From contig OX578279.1 of assembly GCA_951217055.1 (NCBI GenBank), positions 27,120,173 to 27,184,172 of the forward strand: 64,000 nt of DNA. The letters are read 5' to 3'. Numbering within the stretch: position 1 is the stretch's first letter; the number at the start of each line of letters is the position of its first letter. The notes under the pieces were generated by a model, which saw only the letters and a program-made list of their open reading frames with translations, was not told the DNA's origin and did no database searches. A program made the translations under genes and the position numbers. The DNA is from Gerris lacustris (Eukaryota; Arthropoda; Insecta; Hemiptera; Gerridae). Shown here in pieces: positions 46,275-61,002 of this stretch.

Positions 46275-47421
46275 ACTAATTATATTAAGGAGGGGGGGGG
46301 GCGTAAATTGTTGATGCTTTTTTGCTTTTTGGAAAAAGGCGTGGAAAATAAAACAATTAACAGGTGATATACATTTTTGCAATCTACTCTTTAATACCTT
46401 AATTAGTTACCCCACACAACATATTAAAAAAATATTCTTTTTTTGTGGTGGGAATTATCCGCCATATTGGATTCCCAGTTAATCAGTTAAAATTGCTATT
46501 CTAATTTTTCCTAAGGTCCATATTCCAGACTGCTTGGAATAACTTTTTATATTTCTAGTAACTGCAGCAAATGAAACAATTTTCACGTGTTACAGAGGAA
46601 GAGGTTCCTGGTTCAATCCCCTGGGGGGTCACATGGTTTTTATCAGTAATAACGAAAAGGTACATTAATTTTTTTTCCGGTATATTCATCGGTCCGCACC
46701 ATAGGGTATAAGCGTGAATTATTTAAAAATTTTAAGAATAGCCGATATAGGGTAGTTGGTGGGGGACATTTGTATTTTTGTATATTTCGATGTATAAGTA
46801 CAATAAAAAATAAAATTTATAAAATGTTTTGATATTTTTGTAATCTACTCTTCAATACCTTTCATTTGATACCCCACACAAAATTTTAAAAATATATTTA
46901 TTTTCGAGTGACATGAATTATCCGCCATCTAGGATTCTCAGTAAATCAGATCAAATTGTTGATCTTATTTTTTCTATGGCCCACCAGACCGCACATGCAT
47001 TTTGCATATTTTTCTATATTTTTAGTAACAGCGGAAATACGAGTTTAGGGGGGGGGGGGGGCACCCAAAATTTCGATGTTTTTTGACAAAATGCGCCGAA
47101 AATTAAATAATTTTTTCTATGTGGTATATATTTTTGTAATCTACTCTTCAATACCTTTCATTTGATACCACACTCAAAAATTAAAAAAAAAAAAATCGCA
47201 TGACGTGAGTTATCCGCCCTTTTGGATTTGAACAGCTGATAATTTTGAGTTTGCTATATTTTTCCTGTGTGCGCGTTAAAACGATCTTTAATACTGGAAA
47301 GTTTCATGTTTTTATCTCTTTTTATTCAAAAGTTATTGGAACCGTACAGAGTGACAGACAGACAGACACATGAACGAAACTATAAGGGTTTCTTTTTTTG
47401 GTTTTACCAACGAAACTCTAA
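46275..47421 (+). repeat. R3 repeat block: three related tandem modules
   Basis: The module TAATCTACTCTTCAATACCT with CATTTGATACCCCAC and a TTATCCGCCAT box occurs near 46380, 46841 and 47137. Two modules are preceded by G runs (46291-46302, 47048-47061) followed by GTTGATG/TTCGATG-like sequence. The last module continues into AAACGATCTTTAATACTGG, a GACAGACAGACAGAC run and the border GTTTTACCAACGAAACTCT (about 47403-47421), the inverse of 7655. A T-arm-like GGTTCCTGGTTCAATCCCCT sits at 46602. The first copy may include an insertion, since the spacings are 462 and 296. Confidence 0.75.
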
Positions 47422-47945
47422 AAAGTAAAAGATTCTGGCAAGAGATGATTCAAAATTTAAACTTTAGCTTCCACATCAGTCATCTTCGCACCTCCGAAGG
47501 TAATACTACAGCTAAAAGGCTAGTTTGGGAACACCCCAAAATAAGATGGTTACTTCTTTGTAGTATTCTTAAGCTGATTTGGTGGACCAGTAAAGGGCGA
47601 GATTGTCTGAAAATAACACAGGTGAAATCGGCCCCTTGTGGTACGGAATCCTATGAATACGGTTGGTCCCTCGTTCAACCTGGGCCTAGAATATTCCGAA
47701 CCGGGAGGTTACTCCAAGAATCCATTATCGCCCGAGGGAAAGAGCAAACGGGAAGGCTCTTCTCATTAAAAATACACAACATTACTCGAGGCTTTCCGGT
47801 AGAGGCTGGAATCATTACTTTCCTGACGGTGTTTCTGGAAGTAAAATACCTGAGGCTTAGCCCCCTTCCTAAGGCGGAGAGGATCGAACTCCTCGGCATA
47901 AGTTATGTTCCACTAGAGATAAAAGAAAAGAATAAAATCTCATAA
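47370..47945 (+). other. 191-codon open frame, unrecognised
   Basis: The longest open frame of the window. Its first 17 codons lie in the R3 repeat; the remaining 174 lie in a G+C-richer unique patch ending at TAA. The product (KRFWQEMIQNLNFSFHISHL near residues 20-39, GRLFSLKIHNITRGFPVEAG near 127-146) matches no family I know. The patch has a minus-strand T-arm-like GAGGAGTTCGATCCTC (about 47882). With no start outside the repeat, it may be a chance frame or part of an unknown mobile element. Confidence 0.2.
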
Positions 47946-47949
47946 AGGC

Positions 47950-51065
<3,116 letters not shown>

Positions 51066-51733
51066 GACGTAAAATAAATAAAGAACTGCTCTATTCAAAA
51101 TATTAATTTCAGTTCTATTTGTATTCTCCTTTATTTTATTAAAAGGAGAAGAAAAAAAAATTAAATATACTTTTCCCCCAAATTCGTCTTCTTTAAGGCA
51201 AACACAGTACCAAGGATTATTGTATTGTATAATTTAATTTGGAAGAGAACATGGGAGAAAGACTATTATTACGAATTTTATTAGCTTCGGATTGTAAAAA
51301 AGAAAAATAAAAAGCATAAAATACACGGCCAATTAGGGCCTCCATGACGTAATATAAAAAAAAATAATAAGTTATAAGAAAATATAGATATTTATGTACA
51401 ACTATATACAAAAAAAAACTTAATATTAAGAAAAAAAATATAAAAATAAAATCTTATTATTTCACCTAAGAGGATAAAAAAGATGTAGAGGCGGTTTTCT
51501 TATTAGTAAAAGGATAAGAGAAAAACAGGAGCTTTAGCATCCATTTTACGGTAAATTGCCGTCTACTTCACTGAATCTTTGGGTTAAGGGTAGGAAGAAA
51601 AATTTACTGAAGGTTTTCCCTCTTCAGCCAGATAATCTCACCCAAGATGAATTCTTCATCTCAGAATTATTTCACCTTATTTTTCCCCCCCAACTTTTTT
51701 TCATTAAATTTACAGGTGTAATATTTTATATAC

Positions 51734-51735
<2 letters not shown>
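51066..51735. other. A+T-rich DNA, no gene seen
   Basis: Frames 51217-51411 and 51556-51810 have no motif; the latter runs into the next TA tract. Confidence 0.4.

Positions 51736-51737
<2 letters not shown>

Positions 51738-51809
<72 letters not shown>
51738..51809. repeat. (TA)n microsatellite
   Basis: About 72 bases of uninterrupted AT/TA. Confidence 0.97.
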
Positions 51810-51811
<2 letters not shown>

Positions 51812-51814
<3 letters not shown>

Positions 51815-52505
51815 ATTACATTTTTAGTTCGAGTTAAATTAATTTTGGAAAATTTGATGAAATAATCTCTTAAATATTTCATTATATTTTTTTTTTCAGT
51901 TTTTAAGAATGCTTGTAAATTAATATAATTTTCTTTTAAATCTACAATTTGTTTAATAAATCGTAATGAGTGTCATTAATTGATAATAGATATCAATTAC
52001 AAGAGATACGCAGATACCTACTACCTAGTTAAATAATATTTTTTCTGTACCGATTCATGTGAATTGCTGTAAGAGGATGCAAAACAATAGTCTATAAACA
52101 TTAAACAGACTAAGGTACACATGTACTGTATAGGAAAAGACAATAAAATAAAAGGTATTTAAAGCTAGAAAAGCCTTAAGAAGGTACAAAATTAAATTAA
52201 TAAATGAGGTACAGACGAGGGAATCGATATAATATGGTTCAGGTCCCAGAGATTAGATTTAACAACAAATGCAATATTACACAACATAATAAGAGAAACA
52301 GCAAACATAAAATTATATAAATGTACATTCATATACAAAAAAAACTAAGTATAGCATTGCTGAAGTAAGATTCCCCGCAGAAGGAAGATACATTTTAAGA
52401 TAATAAATATCCCAGACAAGAGGACAAGATGACAGTGAAGTTACTTATTAAGAAGTAAGGAATGATAATTTTTGTAAAATAAGCATTTTGGTAGTAAAAA
52501 CCAAG
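51812..52505. other. A+T-rich DNA, no gene seen
   Basis: No frame above 60 codons and no matched repeat. Confidence 0.4.
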
Positions 52506-52519
52506 ATTTCAACAGCCAG

Positions 52520-52619
52520 ACTTTTTTAAAAACCACTATTTTTGGACTCAATTGAATTTTGGACTCAATTAAATTTTCATGCCATTACTATACTTTCTCT
52601 TTATATGAGAAAGTAAAAA
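52520..52619. repeat. Repeat R2, copy 4 (terminal fragment)
   Basis: Keeps CAGACTTTTTTAAAAACCAC, a short local duplication of TTTTGGACTCAATT, CATGCCATTACTATACTTTC and the CTTTCTCTTTATATGAGAAAG hairpin, then TAAAAA. The rest of R2 is absent. Confidence 0.75.
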
Positions 52620-52662
52620 TGCTGGTTGGTGGAAGACGAGAATGTTATTGGTTATCAGCTAT

Positions 52663-52852
52663 AAGCTATAACAGCTCTGCTAGAAGCTGTTAATAGCTCA
52701 TCTAGAAGCTCTAATAACTCATCTAGAAGCTGTAACAGCTCATCTGTAAGCTATAATCCCTCATATTGACGCTATAATAGCTTATCTAGAAGCTAATATT
52801 AGCTTATTTAGAAGCCATATCAACAAAGCTAGAAACTGTAATTGATAATATG
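52663..52852. repeat. 21-bp minisatellite, about nine units
   Basis: Units such as AAGCTGTAACAGCTCATCTG and AAGCTCTAATAACTCATCTA, 21 or 22 bases long, with AGCT and CATCTAG conserved. It directly follows the R2 fragment. Stops occur in the units, so it is not coding. Confidence 0.85.
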
Positions 52853-53021
52853 GAGGAAAGATCAAGAAGAATAATAACTAGTGGCTCAAGGTACACAAAA
52901 ATTATTGTAAATTTTCAATAAAAGAAATTTTAAATGATTAACTAATTAAAAATAAAATTTTGGGAAATCAAAGCTTTTTTTTAAATTTTGGTTTCAAATA
53001 CTAAGACGCCTAATAGTCAAT

Positions 53022-53748
53022 AAACAGGTCAACTGTGTGCTAGTCAGCACACAGCGAGGGTCCGTAGGCCACACTGTTTAGTTTAAGTAGTACCCTATTG
53101 ATGGCGTTCTTTAAAATGCTAAAAAGCTTACTTTGAACTATCCTATGTGTCTGATATTCTCAAAACACTAACAAACTTTTGATAGATAAAGTATTTGTTT
53201 GCCACTGAACCGAACTACAACCATATAAATACATCGAAAAGAACACACTTATAAAAAAACGTATTTTGTCAATAAAAAATAAAATAATATTTTTTTCGAA
53301 ATTTCCAAAAAGTGGTATCTTTACTTTTGGTCGAAGAATGTTCAGGAATTTTTTCAGATTTTTTGCACTTCACATAAGCGAGATAGAGGGGGAAGACACG
53401 TTTCACACCCACTTCAAACTTGCCTACGCTTGCCCTATCAAAGTTATAACCAAAGAATTATATATTTTTGTAATCAGCTCGACTTACCCTTTCATATGAT
53501 ACCCCTCACGGTGTCGAAAAAAAAAAAAAAAAAAAATTAACCCTTAAGTTCTTTTACCCTAATTTTTTTGAAAAATATTTTTTTTTAAGTCGCTATATTT
53601 TTAAAATATGTGGGTAGATACAAGACATATATGTGCAAAATTTCAAAGTGATCGGACGAAAAGTGTAGCCCATGAGAGCAGGCGACAGGACGGACGGACA
53701 GACACACACATGAAAATATAAGGGTCCTTGGTTTTGCCTACGGACCCT
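53022..53748 (+). mobile_element. TIR/hairpin transposon R4, copy 2 (both ends)
   Basis: TIRs AGGGTCCGTAGGC (53057-53069) and GCCTACGGACCCT (53736-53748) are perfect over 13 bp. Outside the left TIR, and also shared with the 31-kb copy, is the hairpin TGTGTGCTAGTCAGCACACA (53036-53055) preceded by AAACAGGTCAAC. The right part carries GATCGGACGAAAAGTGTAGC, a CGGACGGACAGACACACACA run and AAGGGTCCTTGGTTTTGCC. The internal module TTTTGTAATCAGCTCGACTT with CTTTCATATGATACCCCTCA is related to the R3 module. Frame 53266-53499 is internal. No transposase was seen. Confidence 0.88.
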
Positions 53749-53759
53749 AATAATCTTAT

Positions 53760-56700
53760 AGAGTATACAGTATCATTCGGTAAGTTTATCAAAATTTAGA
53801 GTAATGTAACCTAATTTAATCAGAGATTAATCTGATAAAGAAGAGTAAATAATAGTTAGAGCACTTCTTTAGATTGTTACTCCCTTTATATAAAAACGGA
53901 AGTGTGAATTCCTTTATCCGAAACTACTTTTGACTAAACATCTCTTTGTCTTACTACTTATTTAGTCAGTCATTTATACTATAAAAAAAAACGTAGGGGT
54001 AACAATCTAAATAAGTACCATAGTTAGAGGGTAAATTATACCAAATTTTGACCTCTAAACATAAATAGTGGAATCAAACGAAGAATTGCACTATTTAAAA
54101 TCTTAATCATGTTCGGTAAATATTTATGTCTGCCAAAATAATATATTCGTATCACAGAATAAAGAGCTAAAGATTAGGCTGTATAGAGTTTGACAACTTA
54201 ATTTCAGTAAGCTAAATTTTGATCACATAAAAATATAATATATTTTATTTCCCCTAATTTCAAATGGAATATGTAGGTCCAGACAGTATTTTATAATGAA
54301 TATTTTTTAAATGAAGTTTTCATTTTAGGAATAGCGCAAATTTTTAATAATGTTCGGTTAAATATCTTGGAAAATATGCATTTTCAATACCTAAGTTATT
54401 ATAATAAAAGCTGAAATACAACCGGAAAATGAAGTCTCTGAAGACAATTTTCATCATGTTCTCTCTATAGAACGGAATCAGGAAAAGATCAATTGTCATG
54501 CTAAGACATTTAATCAAAGTCTTAGTTATTTAGATTTCGTAGGAATTCAAATCAAGCTTTGAAGCAGAAAACTGGAATTCATTAACTTGCGAGATGAAAT
54601 ACTAGAAAATGAGAGTGTCCCCTTAGTTATTTATTCTGTACTTTTTCATATAGCTTCATTGTATTTTTGGACTGTTTAATACAAAAAACTGTTTAATGCT
54701 CATTTATTTTAGCACATGCTTCCTTATCCTTCTGCTCCTTTACACACATTTTAGTTGGTACATTTATCCATATATTTATTCAAATGGTGTTGTCATCCTT
54801 ACTAAATCCATAACGCATCTATCTATATCATCCATCGCATTAGGTTTAAATCTCGAATTAGCTTGTAAATAATAGACTGAGTCTGGGAGATAGCATTTGA
54901 AATCACCGAGCTAACCAAAAAATAGGTTAAACAAGATAGGAAAAGGAAAAACAAAGGAAATGCAATGTAGAGAAATAGTAATGCGACCAAAGATTTTACA
55001 CATAGTCTGAAGGTGGAAGGAAATAAACTTAAAAGAGTTATACGAAATCGGAGGCATTGAAAACTTTCACCAAAGTTCCCAGCCCTGTTGAAGGAAGGGT
55101 TTTTATCATCCATACCTTCGTACGAGCACTTTGAATATTTTAGAAACTTATAGTTCTACTTAATGGAAAAAATACGAATAGCAGAGTAAATATAAAAAAA
55201 AGTGAAATAAACAAGTGAAGGATGAAGGAAATATTTAGTAACACACGATAAATGCTAACATTAAGCAGGTATACAAAAAAGAAATAAATAAAGGTACCGA
55301 ATGTTCGAGAACAAAATTTAATAATTCCTTCAATGTTTGATTCATTTTTTAACTTATATGTCTTAGTTTTTACCTTCTGTTGGGCATCCAATGAGCTCGA
55401 CACGAAGACAGACCGTTCTCCTATGGACACTGTAGGGCAGGACACGAATCTGCGTAGCAAACACTGGCGGCATCAGTTTATGAGTAACCACCGTAGCTGT
55501 ATCGCTATTTCCAGTTAGAATCTGAAATTCAAACGATAACAAATAATCATATAATTATTACATACTTACTTAATTTTAAAATTAATAAATGAATACATTA
55601 CAATACAAGCAATTATGACAACAGCTGTGAAATTTAATCATAGACTTACTAAGTGTAAAAACATGTCGAGGAAGTGAAGTTGGATGTATAGGTAGATAAA
55701 TTAATATCTATGGTCATTGTATTAAAAGGGAACGCACATACCGCTCAGCTCGCGGTGTAGGTGTAGATCTCTGCCTACATGGAGGTTTAGCCAAATGCTT
55801 TTGGAAGACAAAAGAGTTATTTTTTACATCGCTACCTAGAGATTGATTGCGTTTAGATTTTTGATTGGTCCATTCAATGACAAACCTCCATCAACTCTTT
55901 TTAAATGCGCATCAGCCAACCATCACCATCATGATTATGAAGGTTAATGTCAAGAAGCAGTATCCTGTAATCGAGCTCTATCTATACAAACATCTAAACA
56001 CAAGTTGCAGTCTCTGCTCCTTCACTCCTCATCATGGTTTTACTTTCAAGACTTTTTTGGATTTGTCATTTTAGGTTTCTGTACGAAGTACGAAAAGAAA
56101 CATTATATAACAGTCTGTCTGTCTGTTGGCATGTTTCAATTCATAAACTACTATAGCTTGGAACATAAAATTCGGCACACAGGTGCATCTCGGATTTGTG
56201 ACAACTGTACACTTTTTGGAGTTGTCACACTTAATATATCCAAGAATTTTATTCTTCTTTGGTGGCCAATATGGCGGGTGAATAAAAAAAAAAATGTTTA
56301 GACACCATGACATGTTATACATTAATTTTAAGGTCTTGAAGTGTAGAAAAAGAACATGCAACTATTAAAATTTTACACTTAATAATTTTAACTTAATCGT
56401 ACAGAGACCGGCGATTATCGCCTCACGTACTTACATGAAGCGCGCATTACTTGTTTACATATATATATTTTCACACGTGACCTCTTCTTGCTGGGCTTTC
56501 TTTGTTTGTAAAATTTAAAAAATCCTCGTTTTAAAACGCCTTAGTTAGTGTAATTACAAAGTTACGCCGTAAAATAATACGGTCTATCAACATAGATAAC
56601 AACGTTTAAGATTTGAGGAAAGTTACTCTTTTTTGGTGTTCCATAATTACGTATATAGGTTAAATGCTGCCGTTTTCGAACATTATAATATGTTTAATGT

Positions 56701-57685
56701 GATGGATAAACAATTCCAATAAATGTTAAAAATTAATTTGAGAGGGTCTGTCCCCAAAAACCTTGAAAAAAGTTTTTCTCAAAAACAATACTGACTATCT
56801 TATAAATACCGATTATCTAGGAAAAATATTTTCTGAGATAACCATACACACAGTTACAGGTAAATATGGTCTGGAGTCTGGAGGGACCATTCCAACTATA
56901 TAATATGGAATGTTTGTCACTGTTAGCTAAGTATTAAGAGCTTTACGATGCCTGTTTAGTAAAATGCTCATTTAAAACTTTCCAATTTTTACTCGTATCT
57001 CAATGAAAATAACCAGTTAAAGGGATCCTATTAATTACAGGTAGGAATATTTAAAAAGTTAGGATTTTATCTGTTAAGGCCGTGATTATTTGTCGGGATT
57101 TAGGTCAATTTACAGTAAAACTCCACCAGAGTAGAAATGTTAACAAAACGGCAGTTTCCATACCGTAGGGAATTATTAATATGAGAGGAACAAACTGTAC
57201 CCATGGGTATTGAAGAGGCCATGCTAAGTTCTTGAACCTCTCCAGGCCTATCTGTTACCCAACCTAACTAGTTATACACGTTAATATTTCACAACTAAAC
57301 CACCATTATTTCCGGCTATGGCACTATACAATATTGATTAGGATTCTAAAACCCACGCGATAACTCTTAATCACCATAAATACAATAATTATAAACTCGG
57401 TTTAACTATAATTGGATTGAAAACTAATTCTACATTAGATTTATTATTTAATGCAATCATGAAGATTGTTTATTACTTATAGACGTGTTAGTGCACAAAG
57501 TTTTAATATACACCTTATTAACAACTTTCTTACTTTATATCAAGTTTTAAACTTAGCTATTAAGTTTAATAGCTTAAACATGAACTAAATCTTAAATAAG
57601 ATTATTTTTTGACTTTTATATTAATACAAGGATAAAACTATTTTAAAAATCAACTGTAAAAGTTCAGACTTAAATTGAAGAGTGT
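53760..57685. other. A+T-rich DNA, no gene recognised
   Basis: Frames 54823-55113 and 55140-55460 (minus) are rich in Phe, Leu and Ile and could mimic membrane segments, but show no family motif and no shared gene context. Frames at 55865-56361 overlap one another on both strands. TCTGTCTGTCTGTTGGCATG near 56112 and TGGCCAATATGGCGGGTGAA near 56262 are typical of dispersed insect repeats. Confidence 0.35.
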
Positions 57686-57700
57686 GATTTAATAACTACT

Positions 57701-58081
57701 AGAAGGGAGCCAGGGTCTTAAGGCGCTCGCCTAGCTATCAATAAGTCTAGGCGACTCGAGGTGTGGGTTTTCGATCCCGTGCCATGATACTCTGAATTGC
57801 ATCTATGAATCGCGGACGGTGCAGGCGAGGGACACCCCCTATGGGACACTCTTCCCCCACGCTTTGACGCGCGCTTATAAAGCTAACTAATGACCACACC
57901 ATATTCGCTTCGGCGGTACAAAGTACAAATGTATGGTGTGTGCGTGTCAAGTAGCTGGAACTCTCTACCACGGGGCTTAAAAAGGGCCTAAAAGATGGCC
58001 TAATTGCTAGGTTTGAACAAGTGGTTCGTCCTACCCGTTCTAGTAGTAGTAGTACTAGCCTACTACTACTACTACTACTAC
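57701..58081 (+). mobile_element. tRNA-derived SINE, copy 2, with 11-bp TSD
   Basis: TAATAACTACT occurs at 57690-57700 and 58082-58092. The head is tRNA-Leu/Ser-like: TCTTAAGGCGCTCGCCTAG (A-box side) and GGTGTGGGTTTTCGATCCCG (B-box side). The body has ATTCGCTTCGGCGGTACAAA and GTAGCTGGAACTCTCTACCA as in copy 1, and the tail is (TAC)n (about 58041-58081), preceded by TAGTAGTAGTAGTACTAGCC, which can fold on the tail. About 75 bases between head and body are absent from copy 1. The minus frame 57747-57971 is a shadow. Confidence 0.9.
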
Positions 58082-58365
58082 TAATAACTACTTAATTTAA
58101 AGAATTATCTGTTTTAAAACTAATTTGATAAAGGGGAAAAACAACCCAAAACTAATGACGAATATGAGTTTATGAAATTGAGGAAAATTATCCCCCGAAA
58201 TAATCATCTCACTGAAAATTTAAAGTTCTTATACTGAGATTTCTAAATCTAACTGTAGATAGAGAAAATCAAAACTGGCTATATATATCTATATCGCAGA
58301 GGTTATTGTACTATTACTGTAAGCTACATTTGAGCAATTATAGGAAAGCTATTTTTTTACTCATT

Positions 58366-58512
58366 AAAAAATAGTATATTATGTTACAAGGCTGTGAAGT
58401 GAGTTTTTTCTTTACCGCGGCAATTACATTTACTGTCGAGCGAAGCGAGACAGTAAATATTGCCAAGGTAAAGAAAAAACACTTCAAAGTCGCGTAGCAT
58501 ATGCTATTTTTT
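58366..58512. repeat. Palindromic element, about 70-bp arms
   Basis: AAAAAATAGTATATTATG-like left arm and CATATGCTATTTTTT-like right arm mirror each other. The inner arms GTTTTTTCTTTACC and GGTAAAGAAAAAAC lead to ATTTACTGTC, GAGCGAAGCGAG, GACAGTAAAT. It folds into one long hairpin and has no coding content. Confidence 0.85.
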
Positions 58513-58738
58513 CCGAGGTAGCAGACAATGAAAAAACATTAAATATTAATTACTAATCAATATATAATAATAACAAATATTAGTACATACTTAAGACTTA
58601 AAAAAAGAAACCTTAAAATGAGGTTACACTATAAGAAAAGATAAATAAAACGCATTGACATCTAGCGGATTTTTATCGTACTAGAAGCATTTCTACAAAG
58701 ACTGCAGCACTACTAACGGAAGTTTTGACAACTACCCG

Positions 58739-58794
58739 CTGTAAAGAAAACATCTTTTAGTGCCTAGGACGTAAAAGATTTTTTCTTTACAGCT
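58739..58794. repeat. Short palindrome
   Basis: GCTGTAAAGAAAACATCTTT is mirrored by AAAGATTTTTTCTTTACAGC around GTGCCTAGGACG. The TCTTTAC arm motif recalls the element at 58.4 kb. Confidence 0.75.
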
Positions 58795-58799
58795 AGGAG

Positions 58800-60270
58800 T
58801 AATGAAAAGATTTGTTAAGTCCACGTAATGAAAAAATGGATTTTAGCTATGTTTTTTAGGCTCTAAAGTTACTATTTCACAGCCTACCACGGAAAAAATA
58901 CATTTTTTATATCATTATTTAACAACAAAGGAGTTACAATACTTTAACAAAATTATCTCTTTGCTTAACGCAATAAATTCCAAAAAAAAGTATTTTTTAA
59001 ATAATTAGACTTATAATAATTTACCTCTGGAGCACAGATATTATATGAAGATAAAATTAGTCACATGCATTTTTATTATACGATTTAAACACTTATGACA
59101 AAAAAAAAAAATTAACTTAGTAAGCATAAAAATAAAGTATTTAGAACTAATTTGCGGCAACTAAAGTATTGTGCCCTTAGGATATTATCTTAATATCTCA
59201 CAGAGGTACCGTAATACGGTTTCCGGCAGTGGAGTGCCTTTTTATCCGTCATTCTCCTTACTTCATGTAACATTAATCCCGTCTTTTATTTACATATTGA
59301 TTATATTCATGATTTACAAACATTATTCAAATAATGAATTTAGTTTAAAGGTAGCATGAAGAAATTAAAAAGAAGAAACGCTGTTACTCTTATTTGATAT
59401 TCTAAGGAATAAGTGTACCACTTTCACTTATGAGTAAAACTAAAAAAAGAAATGCATACAACGTAACTTGTAACTGAGCTAAAATAATCATTCCTTTTGT
59501 TTCACTTCTAAAAAAGAGCTGCCCCACGTTAAATCCTTGGTAGGCAGGAAGATAGACATTCACGAGTAGGAAATATTGATATCCTATTCTGACTTGACAG
59601 AAGTCAGAATAGTAAAGTATCTTTTCAAGTGCGAATATGTATACATATCTTTCACTAAACTTATAAAGCAAAGAGTGCCCATCTGTCTAGGTAGTAAACA
59701 GTAATATGGTAAATATTTTTAAATTTGTTATAAAATTACAGCTCTTAATGTTATTTTTTAAAAAATACATCTAGATATTGAATACATAAAAATCTGAGTT
59801 ATTTTATTTTTTAACTAAGCATTAATATTTTATTTATTCATGTTTTTATTAAATATATAAATTTAATAAATAAAAAAGAAATAAAGATTTTAAAATGATT
59901 TAAAATGTTTACTAGTTGCTTGCAAAAAAAAAAGATTTTTCTCTGCATAGAACATTATTGAAACTAAAATTTAAAATAAATATTTTTAGAAAATTCTGAA
60001 ATAGCAAATCATTGTATATTTATAATAAAATTCCATCATATAGTTCATGAGAATTATTACCAAATTTAATAGAGAAAAAAATCAAATAAACAACCACCAA
60101 AGCATAAATAGATAAACAAAAGATATATTTTTCTTCTATAAATACATGGTATAAAAACATTCCGAATTAAACATTTTACAATTCCGTACATTTTCTAGAA
60201 AAATTTATACTTCCTATATAAAATTACTTGGTATATACTCCATTTTACAATTAATATGTACAGAATAGTT
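58800..60270. other. A+T-rich DNA, no gene seen
   Basis: Frames 59171-59359 and 59402-59671 show no motif; no repeat match. Confidence 0.4.
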
Positions 60271-60273
60271 ATT

Positions 60274-60370
60274 TGTGCAACTAGTGTGCAAAGTGGCACT
60301 TTGCTGCACTCGAGAGAAATATTTACGGTTCCTCGAGTGCAGCAAAGACACTTTAAGCTCGAGTTGCACA
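60274..60370. repeat. Foldback, about 40-bp arms
   Basis: The left arm contains CACTTTGCTGCACTCGAG and starts TGTGCAACT; the right arm contains CTCGAGTGCAGCAAAG and ends AGTTGCACA. The loop is 17 bases. Frames on both strands (60195-60533, 60256-60462) follow from it. Confidence 0.85.
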
Positions 60371-60428
60371 TTAAATTTTTCCTACAGTTAGTTTTTAATC
60401 TTAAAATAATAGAGTGTTCATCAACATG

Positions 60429-60622
60429 TAATAGTACATTACGCGTCGAGTGCGGAAAGTAGCATTGTGCATGCGAGTGTGGAGTTTGCACCCGAGCGAC
60501 AGCGAGGGTGGTAAAACCACACGAGCAATGCAAAATGCCGTTTTCGCACGAGTTGCGTACCGTACTTTATCTACGATTGTTAGATTTAAATAATAAATAC
60601 AGAAAGAAATAAACTTCCAGTA
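60429..60622. repeat. 190-bp direct repeat with internal inverted arms, copy 1
   Basis: Contains AGTACATTACGCG...AGTGTGGAGTTTGCA on the left, inverted against CCACACGAGCAATGCAAAAT and TGCGTACCGTACTTT on the right. A second copy starts about 573 bases downstream. After the hairpin both copies share TTTATCTACG and AATAATAAATACAGAAA. Confidence 0.85.
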
Positions 60623-60842
60623 TACAAGTTCGTATTTCTCTTTTGATAAAGATAACATTAATTCATTAGTTGTATTTTGAGCCGAATTATTTCGGGAGGC
60701 GTATTATTCTCCACATATTCGTCATAATCATTTAAATCACTCATTGATTTTCACAAAAAACTCGATATAAAAGTTACTTTTATTAAACAAACAGCAAATT
60801 AGTCTTGTTAAATGTAAACAAACTCTCTAATCGTGCGTAAAG

Positions 60843-60898
60843 CTGAAGAATTCCTCTTCTTTACCGCACTAGTGTGGTAAAGAAGAGGAATTCTTCAG
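60843..60898. repeat. 56-nt near-perfect palindrome
   Basis: CTGAAGAATTCCTCTTCTTT is mirrored by AAAGAAGAGGAATTCTTCAG around ACCGCACTAGTGTGGT, with a single G/T mismatch near the centre. Such a sequence extrudes easily and is normally deleted unless young. Confidence 0.9.
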
Positions 60899-61002
60899 AA
60901 CTATGAGACGCGCATGCGCAATGAATACAAGTACGTAAAGAATCACTTTCTACGCATCTAAACAGAGATATAATGTTTATATTTCGTATCAATCGTAGAT
61001 AA

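Noticed and set aside
54823..55460. Two hydrophobic minus-strand frames as membrane proteins
   Set aside because: A/T-rich codons bias translation to Phe, Leu and Ile; no family motif, conserved start context or splice pattern supports them.
60195..60658. Overlapping frames on both strands near 60.2-60.7 kb
   Set aside because: They span the foldbacks and the 190-bp repeat, so frames on one strand mirror the other.
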